Source: Armigeres subalbatus (lineage: Eukaryota; Arthropoda; Insecta; Diptera; Culicidae). From it: a stretch of 64,000 bases of DNA. A model generated the notes under the pieces. It saw only the letters and a list, made by a program, of their open reading frames with translations. It ran no database searches and was not told the DNA's origin. Location: NCBI RefSeq assembly GCF_024139115.2, contig NC_085141.1, forward strand, positions 400,293,591-400,357,590, read 5' to 3'. Of the stretch, positions 21,885 through 34,150 are shown in pieces (positions within the stretch are counted from its first letter, which is position 1; every line of letters starts with the position of its first letter). The position numbers and the translations under genes were made by a program.

Positions 21885-22080
21885 AGGCCGTTTCTTCAAC
21901 TATAGGCGCAGCGTCTCTTGAAGATGGCTGGAAAGATATTCGATCCGCCATTGGTAGCACCGCAACCGCTGTACTTGATACGGTGCCCCCGGATTAGACA
22001 AACTACTGGTATGACGGCTATGACTGATTACTGGAAGAGAAGAATGTGGCATGGGAGAGCCCGGGCAGAAACCATGAACA
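21885..22080 (+). pseudogene. Non-LTR retrotransposon ORF2 linker fragment
   Basis: Translation gives ASLEDGWKDIRSAIGSTATA, VLDTVPPD, a stop, TNYWYDGYD, a stop, and LLEEKNVAWE. This resembles the segment between endonuclease and RT of RTE-like ORF2 proteins (pattern W-x-x-I ... T-A ... W-Y/F-D ... K-N-x-A). Two stops, and no endonuclease or RT attached. Confidence 0.5.
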
Positions 22081-22287
22081 GAATATCATAACATGATATG
22101 GACTTGATTGATATCAACAATATCAAAATTTGGCACCGAAATTTCATTTAAATATCAAGATATGCTATGGATAAGAACAAACTAATGGAACATGATATTG
22201 ATCATTTCTCATAGATAGCATAACTCGATCTCCTTATGATATTTCAGCGCAAAATATTGATATTGTCGTCTGATCTTTTATCTCTTA

Positions 22288-24196
22288 TATCATTATTATT
22301 ATTTATTCAGACTAAGGCCGGAGTGGCCTGTGCTGCACATAAAAGTCTTCTCCATTCAGCTCGGTCCATGGCTGCACTTCGCCAACCACGCAGTCTGCGG
22401 AGGGTCCGCAAATCGTCCTCCACCTGATCGATCCACCTTGCCCGCTGTACACCTCGCCTTCTTGTTCCCGTCGGATCGTTGTCGAGAACCATTTTCACCG
22501 GATTACTGTCCGACATTCTGGCTACGTGCCCGGCCCACCGCAGTCTTCCGATTTTCGCGGTGTGAACGATGGATGGTTCTCCCAACAGCTGATGCAACTC
22601 GTGGTTCATTCGCCTCCTCCACGTACCGTCCGCCATCTGTACCCCACCATAGATGGTACGCAACACTTTCCTTCCAAAAACTCCGAGTGCGCGTTGGTCC
22701 TCCACGAGCATCGTCCAGGTCTCGTGTCCATAGAGAACTACCGGTCTTATAAGCGTTTTGTAGATAGTCAGTTTGGTACGGCGGCGAACTCTATTCGATC
22801 GGAGCGTCTTACGGAGTCCAAAGTATTTACGATTTCCAGCCACTATGCGCCTCCGAATTTCTCAGCTGGTATCGTTATCGGCGGTCACCAGTGAGCCCAA
22901 GTACACAAATTCTTCTACCACCTCGATTTCGTCACCACCGATAGAAACTCGTGGTGGGTGGCTTACATTGACCTCTCTTGAGCCTCTTCCTATCATGTAC
23001 TTCGTCTTCGACGTGTTGATGACTAGTCCAATCCGTTTAGCTTCGCTTTTCAGTCTGATGTAGGCTTCCTTCATCCTCTCAAAGTTACGTGCCATGATAT
23101 CAATGTCGTCGGCGAAACCAAATAACTGGATGGACTTCGTGAAAATCGTACCACTCGTGTCAATCTCTGCCCTTCGTATTACTCCCTCCAAAGCGATGTT
23201 GAATAGCAGACACGAAAGACCATGCCCTTGCCGTAACCCTCTACGCGTTTCGAAGGGACTCGAGAATGCCCCTGAAACTCGAACTACGCACATCACCCGA
23301 TCCATCGTCGCCTTGATCAACCGTATCAGTTTATCCGGAAATCCGTTTTCGTGCATTAGCTGCCATAGCTGGTCCCGATCGATTGTATCATATGCGGCTT
23401 TGAAGTCGATAAATAGATGATGTGTGGGCACGTTGTATTCGCGGCATTTCTGCAATACCTGACGTATGGCGAACACCTGGTCTGTGGTAGAGCGTTCACC
23501 CATAAATCCCGCCTGGTACTGCCCCATGAACTCTCTTGCAATTGGTGTAAGTCGGCGGCATAAAATTTAGGAGAATACCTTGTAGGCAGCGTTCAGCAAT
23601 TTGATTGCGCGATAGTTGTTTCAATCCGGCTTATCGCCCTTTTTGTAGATGGGACACGACAACTTCCATCCACTCCTGCGGCAGAACCTCATCCTCCCAA
23701 ACCTTGGTAATCACCCAGTGCAGCGTTTAGCTAGTGCCTCACCACCGTGTTTAAACAGCTCTCTCCTGGTAGTTGGTCAACTCCAGGGCTTTGTTGTTTT
23801 TCAGCCGGCCAATCTCCTCCTGGATTTCCTGGAGATTCGGAGCCGGAAGTCGCATGTCCTTCACTTGATCCTAGGTTCATTACCATACTGCCACCGATGT
23901 CATTGCCATTCAGGTGCTGTTCGTAGGTTTGCCGCCACCTTTGGATCACATCACGCTCGTTTGTAAGAAGATTCACGTTTATGTCCTTATACATATCGGG
24001 CTGTGACACGCGGCCCTTACGTGAACGGTTCAACTTCTCATAGAACTTTCGTGCGTTATTAGCGCGGTACAGTTCCTCCGTCTCTTCACGGTCTCGATCT
24101 TCCTGCTGGCGCTTTTTCCTCCGGAAAATCGAGTTTTGTCTGTTCCGCGCCCGTTTGTATCGTGCCTCGTTCGCCCTCGTGCGAAGAGCCAGACGA
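22288..24196 (-). pseudogene. RTE-like non-LTR retrotransposon, 5'-truncated (copy B)
   Basis: The longest RT copy in the window, read on the minus strand. It starts in the linker at about 24196. The N-terminal part is frameshifted (24033-23731, NLLTNERDVIQRWRQTYEQ). The RT core, GQYQAGFMGERSTTDQVF through FIDFKAAYDTIDRDQLW and RRGLRQGHGLSC, reaches the FADD active site at 23116-23105 and is intact. A TGA at 22864-22862 replaces the Arg of the DNDxSREIRRRI block, a CGA-to-TGA change. The same frame continues to GRLRWAGHVARMSDSN, RARWIDQVEDDLR and the stop near 22307. A short AATAAT-like tail (22291-22310) marks the 3' end. Confidence 0.85.
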
Positions 24197-25243
24197 AATG
24201 TACCGCGCTAATAACGCATGAAAGTTCTATGAGAAGTTAAACCATGCACGTAAGGGCCACATGCCACAGCCCGATATGTGTAAGGACATAAACGGGAACC
24301 TTCTTACGAACGAGCGTGAGGTGATCCAAAGTTGGCGGCAGCACTACGGAGAACACCTGAATGGCGATGTGGCGGATTAAGATGGCGGTATGGTGATGGA
24401 CCTGGGCATGACATAATTTTACCGGCACCGGATCTCCAGGAATTCCAGGAGGAGATTGGCCAGCTGAAGAACAACAAAGCCCCTGAGGTTGATCAACAGC
24501 CAGGAGAGCTATTTAAACATGGTGTTGAGGCACTGGGTCATTATCAATATTTAGGAGAAGGAAGATCTGCCACAGGAGTGGATGGAAGGTGTCGTGTGTC
24601 CCATCTACAAAAAGGGCGATAAGCTGGATTATAGCAACTACCTACACTACCTACACTACCTACCGCCTACAAAATCCGAATTATATGCCGTCGACTACCG
24701 CCAATTGCAAGAGAGTTTGTGGGGCCGTAACAGGCGGGTTTTATGGGTGAACGCTCCACCAGGAACCAGGTGTTCGCCGTTCGCCAAGTACGACAAAAAT
24801 GCCGCGAATACAACGTCCCCACGCATCATCTATTTATCGACTTCAAAGCTACATATGATACAATCGATCGGGATCAGCTATGGCAATTATTGCACGAACA
24901 CGGATTTCCGGATAAACTGACACGGTTGATCAAAGCGACGATGGATCGGGTGATGTGCGTAGTTCGAGTTTCAGGGGCATTCTGGCGTCCTTTTGAAATG
25001 CGCAGAGGGTTACGGCAAGATGATGGTCTTTCGTGTCTGCTATTCAACATCGCTTTGGAAGGGGTAATACGAAGGGCAGAGATTAACACGAGTGGTCCGT
25101 CCAGGTATTTGGTTTCGCCGATGACATAGATATTATGGCACGTTACTTTGAGAAGATAGAGGAAGCCTACATCAGACTGAAGAGGGAAGCTAAGCGGATC
25201 GGACTAGTCATCAACACGTCGAAGACGAAGTAAATGATAGGAA
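24197..25243 (+). pseudogene. RTE-like non-LTR retrotransposon fragment, plus strand (copy C)
   Basis: Begins with the same linker as copy B (sequence coding LYRANNARKFYEKL) but facing the other way, so B and C are joined head to head at about 24196. Contains NLLTNEREVIQ, GVVCPIYKKGDKLDYSNY, GERSTRNQVFAVRQV and HHLFIDFKATYDTIDRDQLW, and the frame is broken before the active site. VSPMT at about 25117 and the sequence after it show the FADD block in another frame (coding FADDIDIMARYFEK). The copy stops at about 25243, in the equivalent of TSKTK, where a different repeat begins. Multiple frameshifts; inactive. Confidence 0.8.
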
Positions 25244-25245
25244 AA

Positions 25246-25405
25246 GGTTCAAGGTTTGTATACAAAGTATACGTAAAGGTCATATGATCGCTCCAAAAAC
25301 AAACTTTTTATAGAAGACCCGGAGACCCATAGTATTATATACCGATCGATTCAGCTCGACGAATTGAGGCGATGTCTGTGTGTGTATGTGTGTGTTTTTT
25401 TTTCT
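25246..25405 (+). repeat. HINE-like element, head only
   Basis: GTATACAAAGTATACG hairpin, ATATGATCGCTCCAAAAAC, GGAGACCCATAGT and CAGCTCGACGAATTGAG, followed by a short TG run. This is the conserved head of the dispersed family also seen at 28.5, 29.3, 35.3, 37.9, 38.6-39.4 and 46.6-48.5 kb. The tandem core is absent. Confidence 0.75.
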
Positions 25406-25414
25406 TCCTAAGCA

Positions 25415-25880
25415 ATGGAGGGGGAATCTGCTCAACAGACATCCTGGGTTGCTCAGGAAGTGCGGGGTTAGGGACCACCTCCAACAGCAAACGAGAGAGA
25501 CAGGACTACATCCCCGACCCGCTAAGACCGTTTCCATTGCTGCCAAACCCATAGTCCTTTCGGTACAACCAGAAAGTAATGCTTCAAAGGGGGGCCAGTG
25601 CACAATGCACCCTCGAGTTTAGCTGCGTGTCCTTGCAGCACCGAACATCGTGACTCGCTTTTTTAGAAGAACACCATGGTATTGTGCCAGCGCATTGCCG
25701 GCTTTCCAGGTGGCCTTACCACCCCGTATGTCCCCGGAAGGTGAGAAGGGCCCACTTCGCGCCTGCTTCCCTCTGCACGACTGGAATGATGATGCCGCGT
25801 GCACCCCAAATTGACCTCTCTGCGATAGGGTCTATTCGCCCCAGCCTTAACGAGGACCCCTTTAAAGGACTCATAACATA
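25415..25880 (-). other. GC-rich segment, possibly the 3' region of a non-LTR retrotransposon
   Basis: Clearly richer in G and C than the flanks, with only short open frames. Read on the minus strand it looks like the untranslated 3' part of a Loa/R1-type element, but this is recognition without a diagnostic motif. Confidence 0.3.
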
Positions 25881-26325
25881 TGACTATTCTTGTCTAGTTG
25901 TGCTATCGGGTATGGTTTGGAAATGTTTGGCATCGGTGCTATTCAAAAGTTTTTAAAAATAGTTTTTTACTCAATAAATAACCAAATAAAACATTTGTGA
26001 AACGATTTATTTCATTAATTTTTGTTCGGCAAACATCTGCCAATATCTGTTCAACACTTTGAGACAATAATATCAACACTTATCTGTAAATATTACTATT
26101 TTTTACACAATACATGACAATTTCACATAAAATGCACTTTGATACGTATTTGACCCCAAAATCCCTTAAATTTCTAACTTTTACCAACAAAATATATTAA
26201 GTGCCCTTCTGTGGATCCACAGTGAAGAGATAAACTCAATTTTAGAACAATGTCTTAAAGATAAAATGACAAATAGTTTGGAAACTCGCGATATATGGGG
26301 CATTAGGGCAAAACGAGCTCAATAA
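25881..26325. other. AT-rich spacer
   Basis: No coding frame. Its right end may include the 3' untranslated part of the minus-strand non-LTR element that follows. Confidence 0.4.
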
Positions 26326-26679
26326 CTACATACAGAAGCGTCCCACGTCCATGAAACAGCGCTCACTGAATTCTTTGCAAAATTCCCTTTCGAATAAGCT
26401 CTTGATCTCTTCTGTAAGTTGTTCGTGAAGAAAGTTATCAATTTTTTCCACCTTTGAAATCGGATTTCCCCATTGTGCGGCGTTCCAGCCAACTTCATCT
26501 TTACACATCCTCCGAACTAGGTTGTCCGGGGTAGTGTCCAGACCACATGTGGCAAGCATGTGGTCACGCATTGCGCGAAAACGTGAGCACACGAACAACA
26601 CGTGTTCCGCCGTTTCCTCTAAACCTGCGCACGCCAAACACTCGGGCGAGGCCGAGCAAGCCAGCTGCGTTACCTGCAC
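26326..26679 (-). pseudogene. Non-LTR ORF2 C-terminal zinc domain (R1/Loa-type), fused next to ORF1
   Basis: Minus-strand frame encoding SPECLACAGLEETAEHVLFV then CSRFRAMRDHML. The C-x-x-C ... H-x(4)-C pattern is the RNase-H-distal zinc tail of R1/Loa ORF2 proteins. It begins within a few bases of the end of ORF1 on the same strand, so endonuclease, RT and RNase H have been deleted between them. Confidence 0.7.
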
Positions 26680-28272
26680 TTTGATTTTGCAGCACGCTTA
26701 AACGCCGGGCACATCGAACCCCCCAGCTTGCTGTTCACAGCTTTGCTGGAACAAATCAAACAATTGGGAGGGTTCGTGCAGCATTGTGCCTTATGTCCCT
26801 CCAATCCGCAGCGTCGGCAGAGATTGCTTCTGTCAGGGCCTTTGCAGTCCCATTGCTTGTGCCCCGGTTCCAGGCACTTGAAGCAAACTTCGGGTTGCTC
26901 GTATATGCGCACAGGGCATACCGACCATCCCACCTTGACGCTCCCTAACTTGACTACCTTGGAGGCGTCCGCTGCAGATAGCCGAACCAATGCTACCTGC
27001 GTCCCTGCCGGACCTTTCCGTAGCCGAACGGCTGCGGTGGTCGTCTCCACTTCACACTGTCGCCGCAGTGCCGTGACGAGCTCTTCGACTTCAGTGATCT
27101 CGTCCAGGTCTTTAACCCTTAGATTCACCTCCGTCGTGAGTGCCCTCACCTTGACCGTCTCGCCTAGGAACTCCTCCGCCAACTTCTTGTAGGCGGCGCC
27201 CTTTTGCGAGACGCCCCGCTTCAGCTCGAGTATCATCTCGCCCATCCGGGTACGTCTTATTCGACGTACGTCGGAGCCGAGTTCACCGAGCTTGACGTCA
27301 CTCCTCATCGCCTTCAAAACATCCGAGTACTTAGCCTCGTCCGCCGTGATGACTAGGGCATCGCCCGTGGAGCGATTGGCGCCTACCCTAGACTTCTTGC
27401 TACCTTCATTCGCCTGGGCCTTCTTTTCGGCCCTTGACGTCTTCGGTTTCCTCTTGTTCTTGACCAGGGTCCAGGAGGCGTCATCCCCCTCTATTTCCCT
27501 GGTCTGGTGCGGCTGAGAACTTTCAGCCTGCCGTAACCCCTTATCACCGTCTTTCCTGAGTGGACGGACCTTTCCAGGTCCTTCCTCCCCCGGTTTGGAG
27601 GTACCTGACCGGGGTTCAGCTTCCCAGCCCCACCCTTGTTCGGGTAGTAACCCTCCGCGTTTTGGAGCGGCCCCCAGAGAGCTCATCCCCTGGAGACTGT
27701 CTCCCCCGTTTTTGTGTCTGCTCCGTTGGAGCAGTCACCCCCGACGTACCCGCAAATACTTGAGCCTCAGTCTGGGTAGACTTTGGCACCACCGTCTTCG
27801 CTGGCACGCCTTCGGTCGATTCGACCTTGCCCGAGTCCGCGAATTCTTGGGCTTCATTCTGGGTAGACCTCGACTCCACCGATTTCACGGGTTTACACTT
27901 GGCCGCCCTCTCCAGCTTGGCGTCTAGCATCGACTTTCGAAGTTTCTGCAAGCTCCTCTTGAGGTCCTTGCTGATATTATGCTTCGATGACGCAAAGTCG
28001 ATGATGGCGTCCAGCTGTTCCGTCGCCACCTCGAAGGCCGAAAGCCCATCGCGTTTGCGGTTCATCGCCTCCACAAGCCATGGGCCGTCAATAACCCCTA
28101 CCGGCGTTTTTATAGCCGAGAGGAAGGTTGAGTGACCCACGCTGGCGCTGCGCACTGAGCTGCCGACTATTGCCTCTGGCCTCCTAGGCGGAGACCTGAA
28201 CAACCCACCTCTTGCGAAGGGGTTGTCGCCTACACTACTACCACTAATTGAAGAATTGACTTGGTTTTCCAT
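26670..28272 (-). pseudogene. Non-LTR retrotransposon ORF1 (Gag-like) with CCHC zinc knuckles, frameshifted
   Basis: RNA-binding ORF1 protein of an R1/Loa-type element. The ATG at 28272 starts MENQVNSSISG. A low-complexity S/T/K-rich region with a short helical block (LKRSLQKLRKSMLDAKLERA) follows. The frame breaks near 27620-27680 and resumes as EQGWGWEAEPRSGTSKPGEE. The RNA-recognition-like core is at about 27330-26930 (GEMILELKRGVSQKGAAYKK). Two knuckles follow: CFKCLEPGHKQWDC (26885-26844) and CRRCGLEGHKAQCC (about 26819-26778), then CLIC of a third. The protein ends AAKSKCR. ORF1 is nearly full length, but the element is dead because ORF2 is almost all deleted. Confidence 0.85.
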
Positions 28273-28520
28273 TTTGGTCCCACGAGTTGCTCGGAAAAGA
28301 GGTCCACCACGCCAGAGCCCAGCATGACGCGGTAAGGGACAATTACTGTGGGGTGCCCAGGTACCCAACAGGCTCCGTTAAAGGCCTAGCTTATAATTTC
28401 ACCCCCTGGCCAGGCATCCCCTCGGCGCGGGTCGCTTGGCGCCTTGGGAGTAGGGGTTAGGGACGATGGTCCCGGTCTAACTCGCAGTGGCCATGGGGAG
28501 GGGTCGTCAAGCCCTTGGAC
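28273..28520 (-). other. Probable 5' untranslated region of the non-LTR element
   Basis: GC-richer sequence upstream of the ORF1 start on the minus strand, ending at the TG microsatellite. The exact 5' end of the element is not visible. Confidence 0.4.
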
Positions 28521-28536
28521 AAAGTCCCTGGTGCCC

Positions 28537-28975
<439 letters not shown>

Positions 28976-29263
28976 CTCTCTTCAAATGTAAAACATAAAT
29001 ATTTTTTTCAAAAAAAAAAGTTAAATATCTTCCATGAAATAATTTCTACGAAGCAATTAAAAAATAAGAAAATTTCCATAAAAAATTGAAAAGAAATTTA
29101 GTTCTTTTCGATCTTTTACATAAAATTGATTAAATTTTTCATGAACAATAAACGCGTTTCAAGAAGTGATCATCTATGGTTAAAAAGCTCAGTTTTATCA
29201 CTTTTTTCTATTAGGTACTTTATGGAAATTTTCATATTTTATTTTCATTGATTTTTGCCTTTT
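28976..29263. other. AT-rich spacer
   Basis: Nothing recognised. Confidence 0.4.
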
Positions 29264-29685
29264 TCGTACAACGAAGTTTTACCGAAAGGCTATCATTTCA
29301 CTCCGAAAACGTACTTTTTATAGAAGCCTCTGAGACCCATAGTGTTATATACCAATCGACTCAGCTCGACGAACTGAACACATGTCTGTCTGTCCGTGCG
29401 TATGTATGTGTGTATGTGTGTGTATGTGTGCGTACAAAAGCTAAAAAAAGTCAACTTTTCGTATAGTAATCCTTAATCGATTTTCTCGCAACAAGTTTTA
29501 TTCGACAGGGGACAAAGCCTTGTGGATCTTTATTGAATTTGATAACGATCGATTATTGCATTTAAAAGTTATAAAAAAAATGGTACATTGAAGCATATAA
29601 GCCCCATATAAGGTTGGTGTCTTTACTAAATGCGAGAAAGGCACCACCAACGCTAAGTGGATTAATCTGGGTATAACACGCTCCA
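29264..29685 (+). repeat. HINE-like element, complete short copy
   Basis: Diverged head (CGAAAGGCTATCATTTCACT, TTATATACCAATCGACTCAG), a short TG/TATG run, one diverged core unit, and the tail GCGAGAAAGGCACCACCAAC with GTGGATTAATCTGGGT. Confidence 0.65.
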
Positions 29686-30329
29686 AAATCAATGAGATTT
29701 GAACAAATAATGATTTCAGCTTAATCTCTGTTGTTTTTATTGAGATCATGCGCGCTCTCTACTGAAAACATCACAATAATTAGAAACAAATCCATTTGAG
29801 CCTTATTTTTGCTTGTTCGGTTGTTTGTAATATCACGAAGGAAAAGCAGGCATGGGAGAGCATTGCAATGAAAAGTATTATGTTAGTGACAAATTATATA
29901 CTAATTTCTCCAACATTTCCCACGTGCGAGAAATATCGGAGAAATATCGATTTTTGATAAGGTCAGACAAATAATCAATTGATCCTGTCACGTGCCCAAT
30001 CGTGTCCTAGCTTAATTTTGCCAGCGTTTTCAATGATCACGTCAGCGTAAAATGTAATTAGAATTTTAAACAAAATAGTATAATCCAAAAATCTTAAATC
30101 GGATTGAATATTTACAAAAAAGTAAAGTTAAAAATTCATTATTTCACTAGTTCTTATGTGTTTAAGCAGCGATAGAGCATGATAGAGGATATACGTTTGA
30201 CAGATGGGTTTGCCGAAACTCATGTCAAATTCCATACCACCAATAACATCTTATTCTTCTGTTGCTCCTCATTCCAAATGGAACTTGGCCTGCTTTACAA
30301 CTTAGTATTCTTATTATCGTTTTCTCAGT
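29686..30329. other. Non-coding AT-rich spacer
   Basis: No gene or repeat recognised. Confidence 0.4.
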
Positions 30330-30480
30330 TATTGAATCTTGTGTGGCTAGTACAACGGATACACTTTACCCAGGAAGTCAAGAATTAGACACTCAAAAAC
30401 ATTCTTGATCTGGCCGAGATTCAAACTCTCTATCTCCGGATTGGCAATTCTACGCCCATGCTCGCAAGGCTAACTGGAGA
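30330..30480 (-). repeat. tRNA-derived SINE-like element (copy 2)
   Basis: Minus-strand relative of 21108-21353: TTGCGAGCATGGGCGTAGAA, CCAATCCGGAGAT, GAGTTTGAATCTC, then CTTCCTGGGTAAAGTGTATC. A GTTTGAATC B-box-like core is visible. Confidence 0.5.
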
Positions 30481-31897
30481 CTACCGGTAACTATATGATA
30501 CTTAATTGACGAGTTTCAGTAACTTGTGTAAACGTCATAAATATTTATTAACAAGATATTATTGTATAGATGAACTTCAACACATTTTTTTGTATGATAT
30601 GAAATATGTTTTATAGGCCGCTATTTTGTGCGCTATTTAGGCTTATGTGTGGGAAAAAGTAATGTAAAAAATATTAAATACATGCAACTATGTGATTAAT
30701 GTGCTTTTTAAACTTGTATAGAACGAGTTTTGTTACTTGCGGTATGCGGGAGGATAGTCCGATAGTCGTCAACTCCGGGCGGATCCCGTGCTCGATGTGT
30801 GCAATACAAGGTGCGTGCTGCCAATGTGCAGGAAGACAGGCGATTAGTGGCTTAAAACAAGCAACAAATGTGGGTGTTTTTATTTCTAATCTTATGAAAA
30901 CTCATTTGTCTCCAAACAAAAACTGTTCACACTCAAGCGTTCAAAAGCAGCGATTCAGGGTTTCTTAAGAACAATAAAATAAGAAATTAGAACGCACTAC
31001 CCTGAAAGAATCTACTGTAGTTTCAATGTGTTAGTTTTGATTATCGGATCAAAAACAGCATTGCATTTGTATCGATTGATGCGTATAATTTGTATTTCCA
31101 TCTGTGTGCTATACGCAGAAAAAACTATCATGAACTTTCAAAGTGCCTGTACGTACGTACACAGTACACAGCCTATGGTAGAAGCGTTTAATTTGAACGC
31201 TGTGAAACCGAGCAATCAAGATCAAATAACTGTCAGATTTCAATCGACATTCATCAGAAAACGCTACCGCTTTCGGGCCGCTATCGGTGACATATAGACA
31301 ATCCATTCCCCAAATACGGGTGAGCGATAGTTCAAGAGCTTAAAGCATTCAGGAATAAAATTACTATACGGTACCAATGAAGTGAAACGTTGGCAGTAGG
31401 TATACTCTTTGAAAATTTCGATCTCGATTCCCTAAAATACCATGCCATGTGACACCAATAAACGCAATTCGAACGGTCGCTCAGCTGACTGTGATATGTG
31501 GAAACGTGGAAAACGAATTGAGCGGATGTCGTTGGAAAAAATCCACTTGTGAGACACAGCCAGTGACATAATCGTGGTATGCGGTATTGAATTTTTGTGG
31601 ATTGGCATTTCCCTCTTAATTGGCACGTATTCCCAACCGGGCCGTTCCACTTCCGCAGCTAAGTTTTCATTAAGATGGTTATACAATGAAGCTCGTGGTG
31701 AATTTCAAATTCACCACATATTTTCTTCTCCTATTTCCAAACGTTAAATCCGCCGTTATAATTGTCGTACAGTGCTCAAATTTAATTCGATTTCTCAGCA
31801 TAAGTGAACAAATGATCGATTATCAATGTTTCTCCTCTATGCGCGCATCTGCCATATCGTGCTCTTAGAAAATCACTGGCAAAAGCACGTTTTTTCC
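30481..31897. other. Non-coding spacer
   Basis: Open frames of up to 89 codons (for example 30699-30968 and 31028-31297) show no recognisable domain, so no gene is called. Confidence 0.4.
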
Positions 31898-32162
31898 AAC
31901 ACTGAAAAAAAATTCCGTGGTAGAAACTACTATTTCGTAGACTACACTCTGTTTTCAAAACAACCATGGAATTTCAGTAAATTTTAACATGGTTTCAAAC
32001 AAATTCACCACTGTCTCAGTTCAAGTGACAACTTTTCGCAAGGGCCACAGTTGATTTTTACTGCGCGCATGGTAAAATCAAATCTGCCGAAAATCGTCGG
32101 TGTATATTCTTAAAATAACCCTCGGAATGGTAGTTTCCACTGCGATATTTTTTTGCGTGAAG
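31898..32162. mobile_element. MITE-like element with imperfect terminal inverted repeats
   Basis: The left end CACTGAAAAAAAATTCCGTG followed by GTAGAAACTAC pairs with the right end GGTAGTTTCCACTGCG followed by ATATTTTTTTGCGTG, roughly three quarters identical over about 30 bp. Length about 265 bp, no ORF. Target duplication not resolved. Confidence 0.45.
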
Positions 32163-33449
32163 ATGACCGATTTGTGGCTTTGTTGTATAATCACTTTGAT
32201 CTTTCCCACATTTACTATTATGTACTACGAGGTTTCTAAGTAATAAGTTTCTTAGTCATCTTTGACCCCTAATGCAGTACTACGGACGGTTCGCGTTCTT
32301 TCTGATGATACTCCGAGATAGAATTTTGTTGTCATCAGCAACCACCAAGAGCTCAATTTAAATATCATATACCTTTCCAAAACACCGGAAAAAAGTTCCA
32401 ACTGAATAGAATTATCTTGAGACCAGTGCTGTCCAACGGAGCGCAAAAAAAGAATGCCAAACATACTCACTCACTCGGATATTGGAGCCACCAGCCAAAA
32501 CAGCACCATCCGAGATCGGGTTGGAATTGAATTTTTCGACTATCACCAGCAGAGACCATCAACTGCCAAACCTGCACAACCTGCTGCTCTGTTGCAAAGC
32601 GCACCACCCGAAGCGTACCAGCGCCAGGCCATCAATTTTAATTTCATTCTGGCGGTATACAAACAAGAAATAAGCTCCCCCTCTTTGACGCGGCCTGGTG
32701 GCAACCAGATGGGTGTGGGAAAAGACGGACGGACCAACTGCGATGTGGCAGACAGTTTTCCTATGGAAATAGAAAATTTCCCTTTAAATTGACAGTAGCC
32801 TTGCGCTGCCAGTATTAGTTGGTTGGTCTGACCAGATGAAAACTGACCATCCTCTTTTGTAGAAGATGGACGGGAATCTTTTTATGATTGAACAAGTTAG
32901 TGGATCTATTACCAGTAATAAGAGCTACTGTGACGTGCATTATTATTGAATATTTTAGTTTTCAGATTTTATTGTTCTATCTATAAAAATGTCTCTGTGT
33001 TTTGTTGATTTTATTACTAACGTTGTTCATGCATCTATAGTTAGCTCACCTCTTTTGAATGTGAGGGCCGGCACAAGAAAAGTCGGGATTCCTGTATGTT
33101 GTGCTGGAAGCGATTACATCAGGCTTAGCCATATCATGAAGCGAATTAATGCCAGTTCAAATACTGAAGGACTTCTACCGCTAAGAAAAATGATCAGATT
33201 GCATCCGGTCTCATAGGTGACGTATTGAGCCTGTGTGAACCTCCTGTCTCGTTGTTGGGGGCTGTCGTGCCAGATCTGCATGGAGTCCAACCCCACATCA
33301 GAACTGGGCTAATACGCCATTTTTATGGTGGTTGGGGAATTTTAGCAGACTGTGAAGGTGTTCGGTCATATGGTGCATTTTTGTGTGCACACAAACACGT
33401 TTACATCCACATGAAGAAAAAGTTCCAGAGGAATAAATTGAATAATTTA
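32163..33449. other. Non-coding sequence, partly non-repetitive
   Basis: Several open frames of 60-112 codons (for example 32454-32792 and 32989-33216) lack recognisable domains. Composition at 32450-32780 is balanced and unlike the neighbouring repeats, so single-copy DNA is possible. Confidence 0.35.
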
Positions 33450-33886
33450 CCCAAGAGCAACCAACAACCAACTGGCGCCTGCTTCTTATCCATCTACTAT
33501 GTACTGCGAAGCGTCGCACACTACCTGATATTCCAACACTCCTCCTTAATGTGCACGCGTTGCTACTGTCCTGGCTCCTCCTCGCCGAACAATTCCTCCT
33601 GGCCCAATCCGTTGCCCGTTCAAATGGCGTCTATCCGACGTTCGCACAGGACCCTCTGTTGACCAGCTCCTGAATGTTTCGACGCTCCTCCTGGACTGCT
33701 GCTGACCAGCCAGCATCCAACCGAACGTTCCAACCTCCTGATGAATTCCGTCCGGCGCTACCCAAGACTTACGTGGCTGATCCATGATCCCACAGCGCCA
33801 CGCGACTTATGCGGCCGATCCATGATCCCACTGCGATAACGTCGACGGCCATAACATCTCACTAAGATGGAGAACGGGAATCGATC

Positions 33887-33900
33887 CTGGGCCCATAACC
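33887..33900 (-). promoter_or_regulatory. Primer-binding site, initiator tRNA-Met half-site type
   Basis: GGTTATGGGCCCAG directly abuts the LTR end at 33901. Confidence 0.8.
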
Positions 33901-34150
33901 TGTTGGGCAGAGTAAGAGAAACCCCTTCAAAAAGAACAAAAATACTAGAGTTCCCTCTCACTCTACCACAGGCTACTGACTGATACATCTGCCAGCAGTT
34001 GCAGTTCTCTTTATTCAACAACAAGTATATATAATACATCCATAACAATATTCCTAAATCTACCCAAGAGCAACTACAACCAACTGGCGCCTGCTTCTTA
34101 TCCATCTACTATGTACTGCGAAGCGTCGCACACTACCTGATATTCCAACA
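33901..34150 (-). repeat. 5' LTR of the miniature copia-type element
   Basis: The ends form the perfect short inverted repeat TGTTGG/CCAACA. An AATAAAG lies within it on the minus strand near 34016. Confidence 0.85.

Larger units (their letters stand above)
33450..34150 (-). mobile_element. Miniature copia-type LTR element (TRIM-like)
   Basis: Read on the minus strand: a 250-bp LTR (34150 to 33901) begins TGTTGGAATATC and ends CTCTGCCCAACA. A primer site GGTTATGGGCCCAG (33900-33887) touches it and matches, from memory, the initiator-tRNA-Met half-site of Drosophila copia. The internal region of about 350 bp has no gag or pol. A purine tract AAGGAGGAG (33547-33539) precedes a second LTR copy that begins TGTTGGAATATC at 33538 and is cut off at about 33450. 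The shared 88 bp are almost identical. There is no room for any protein, so it must have moved with proteins supplied in trans. Confidence 0.85.
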
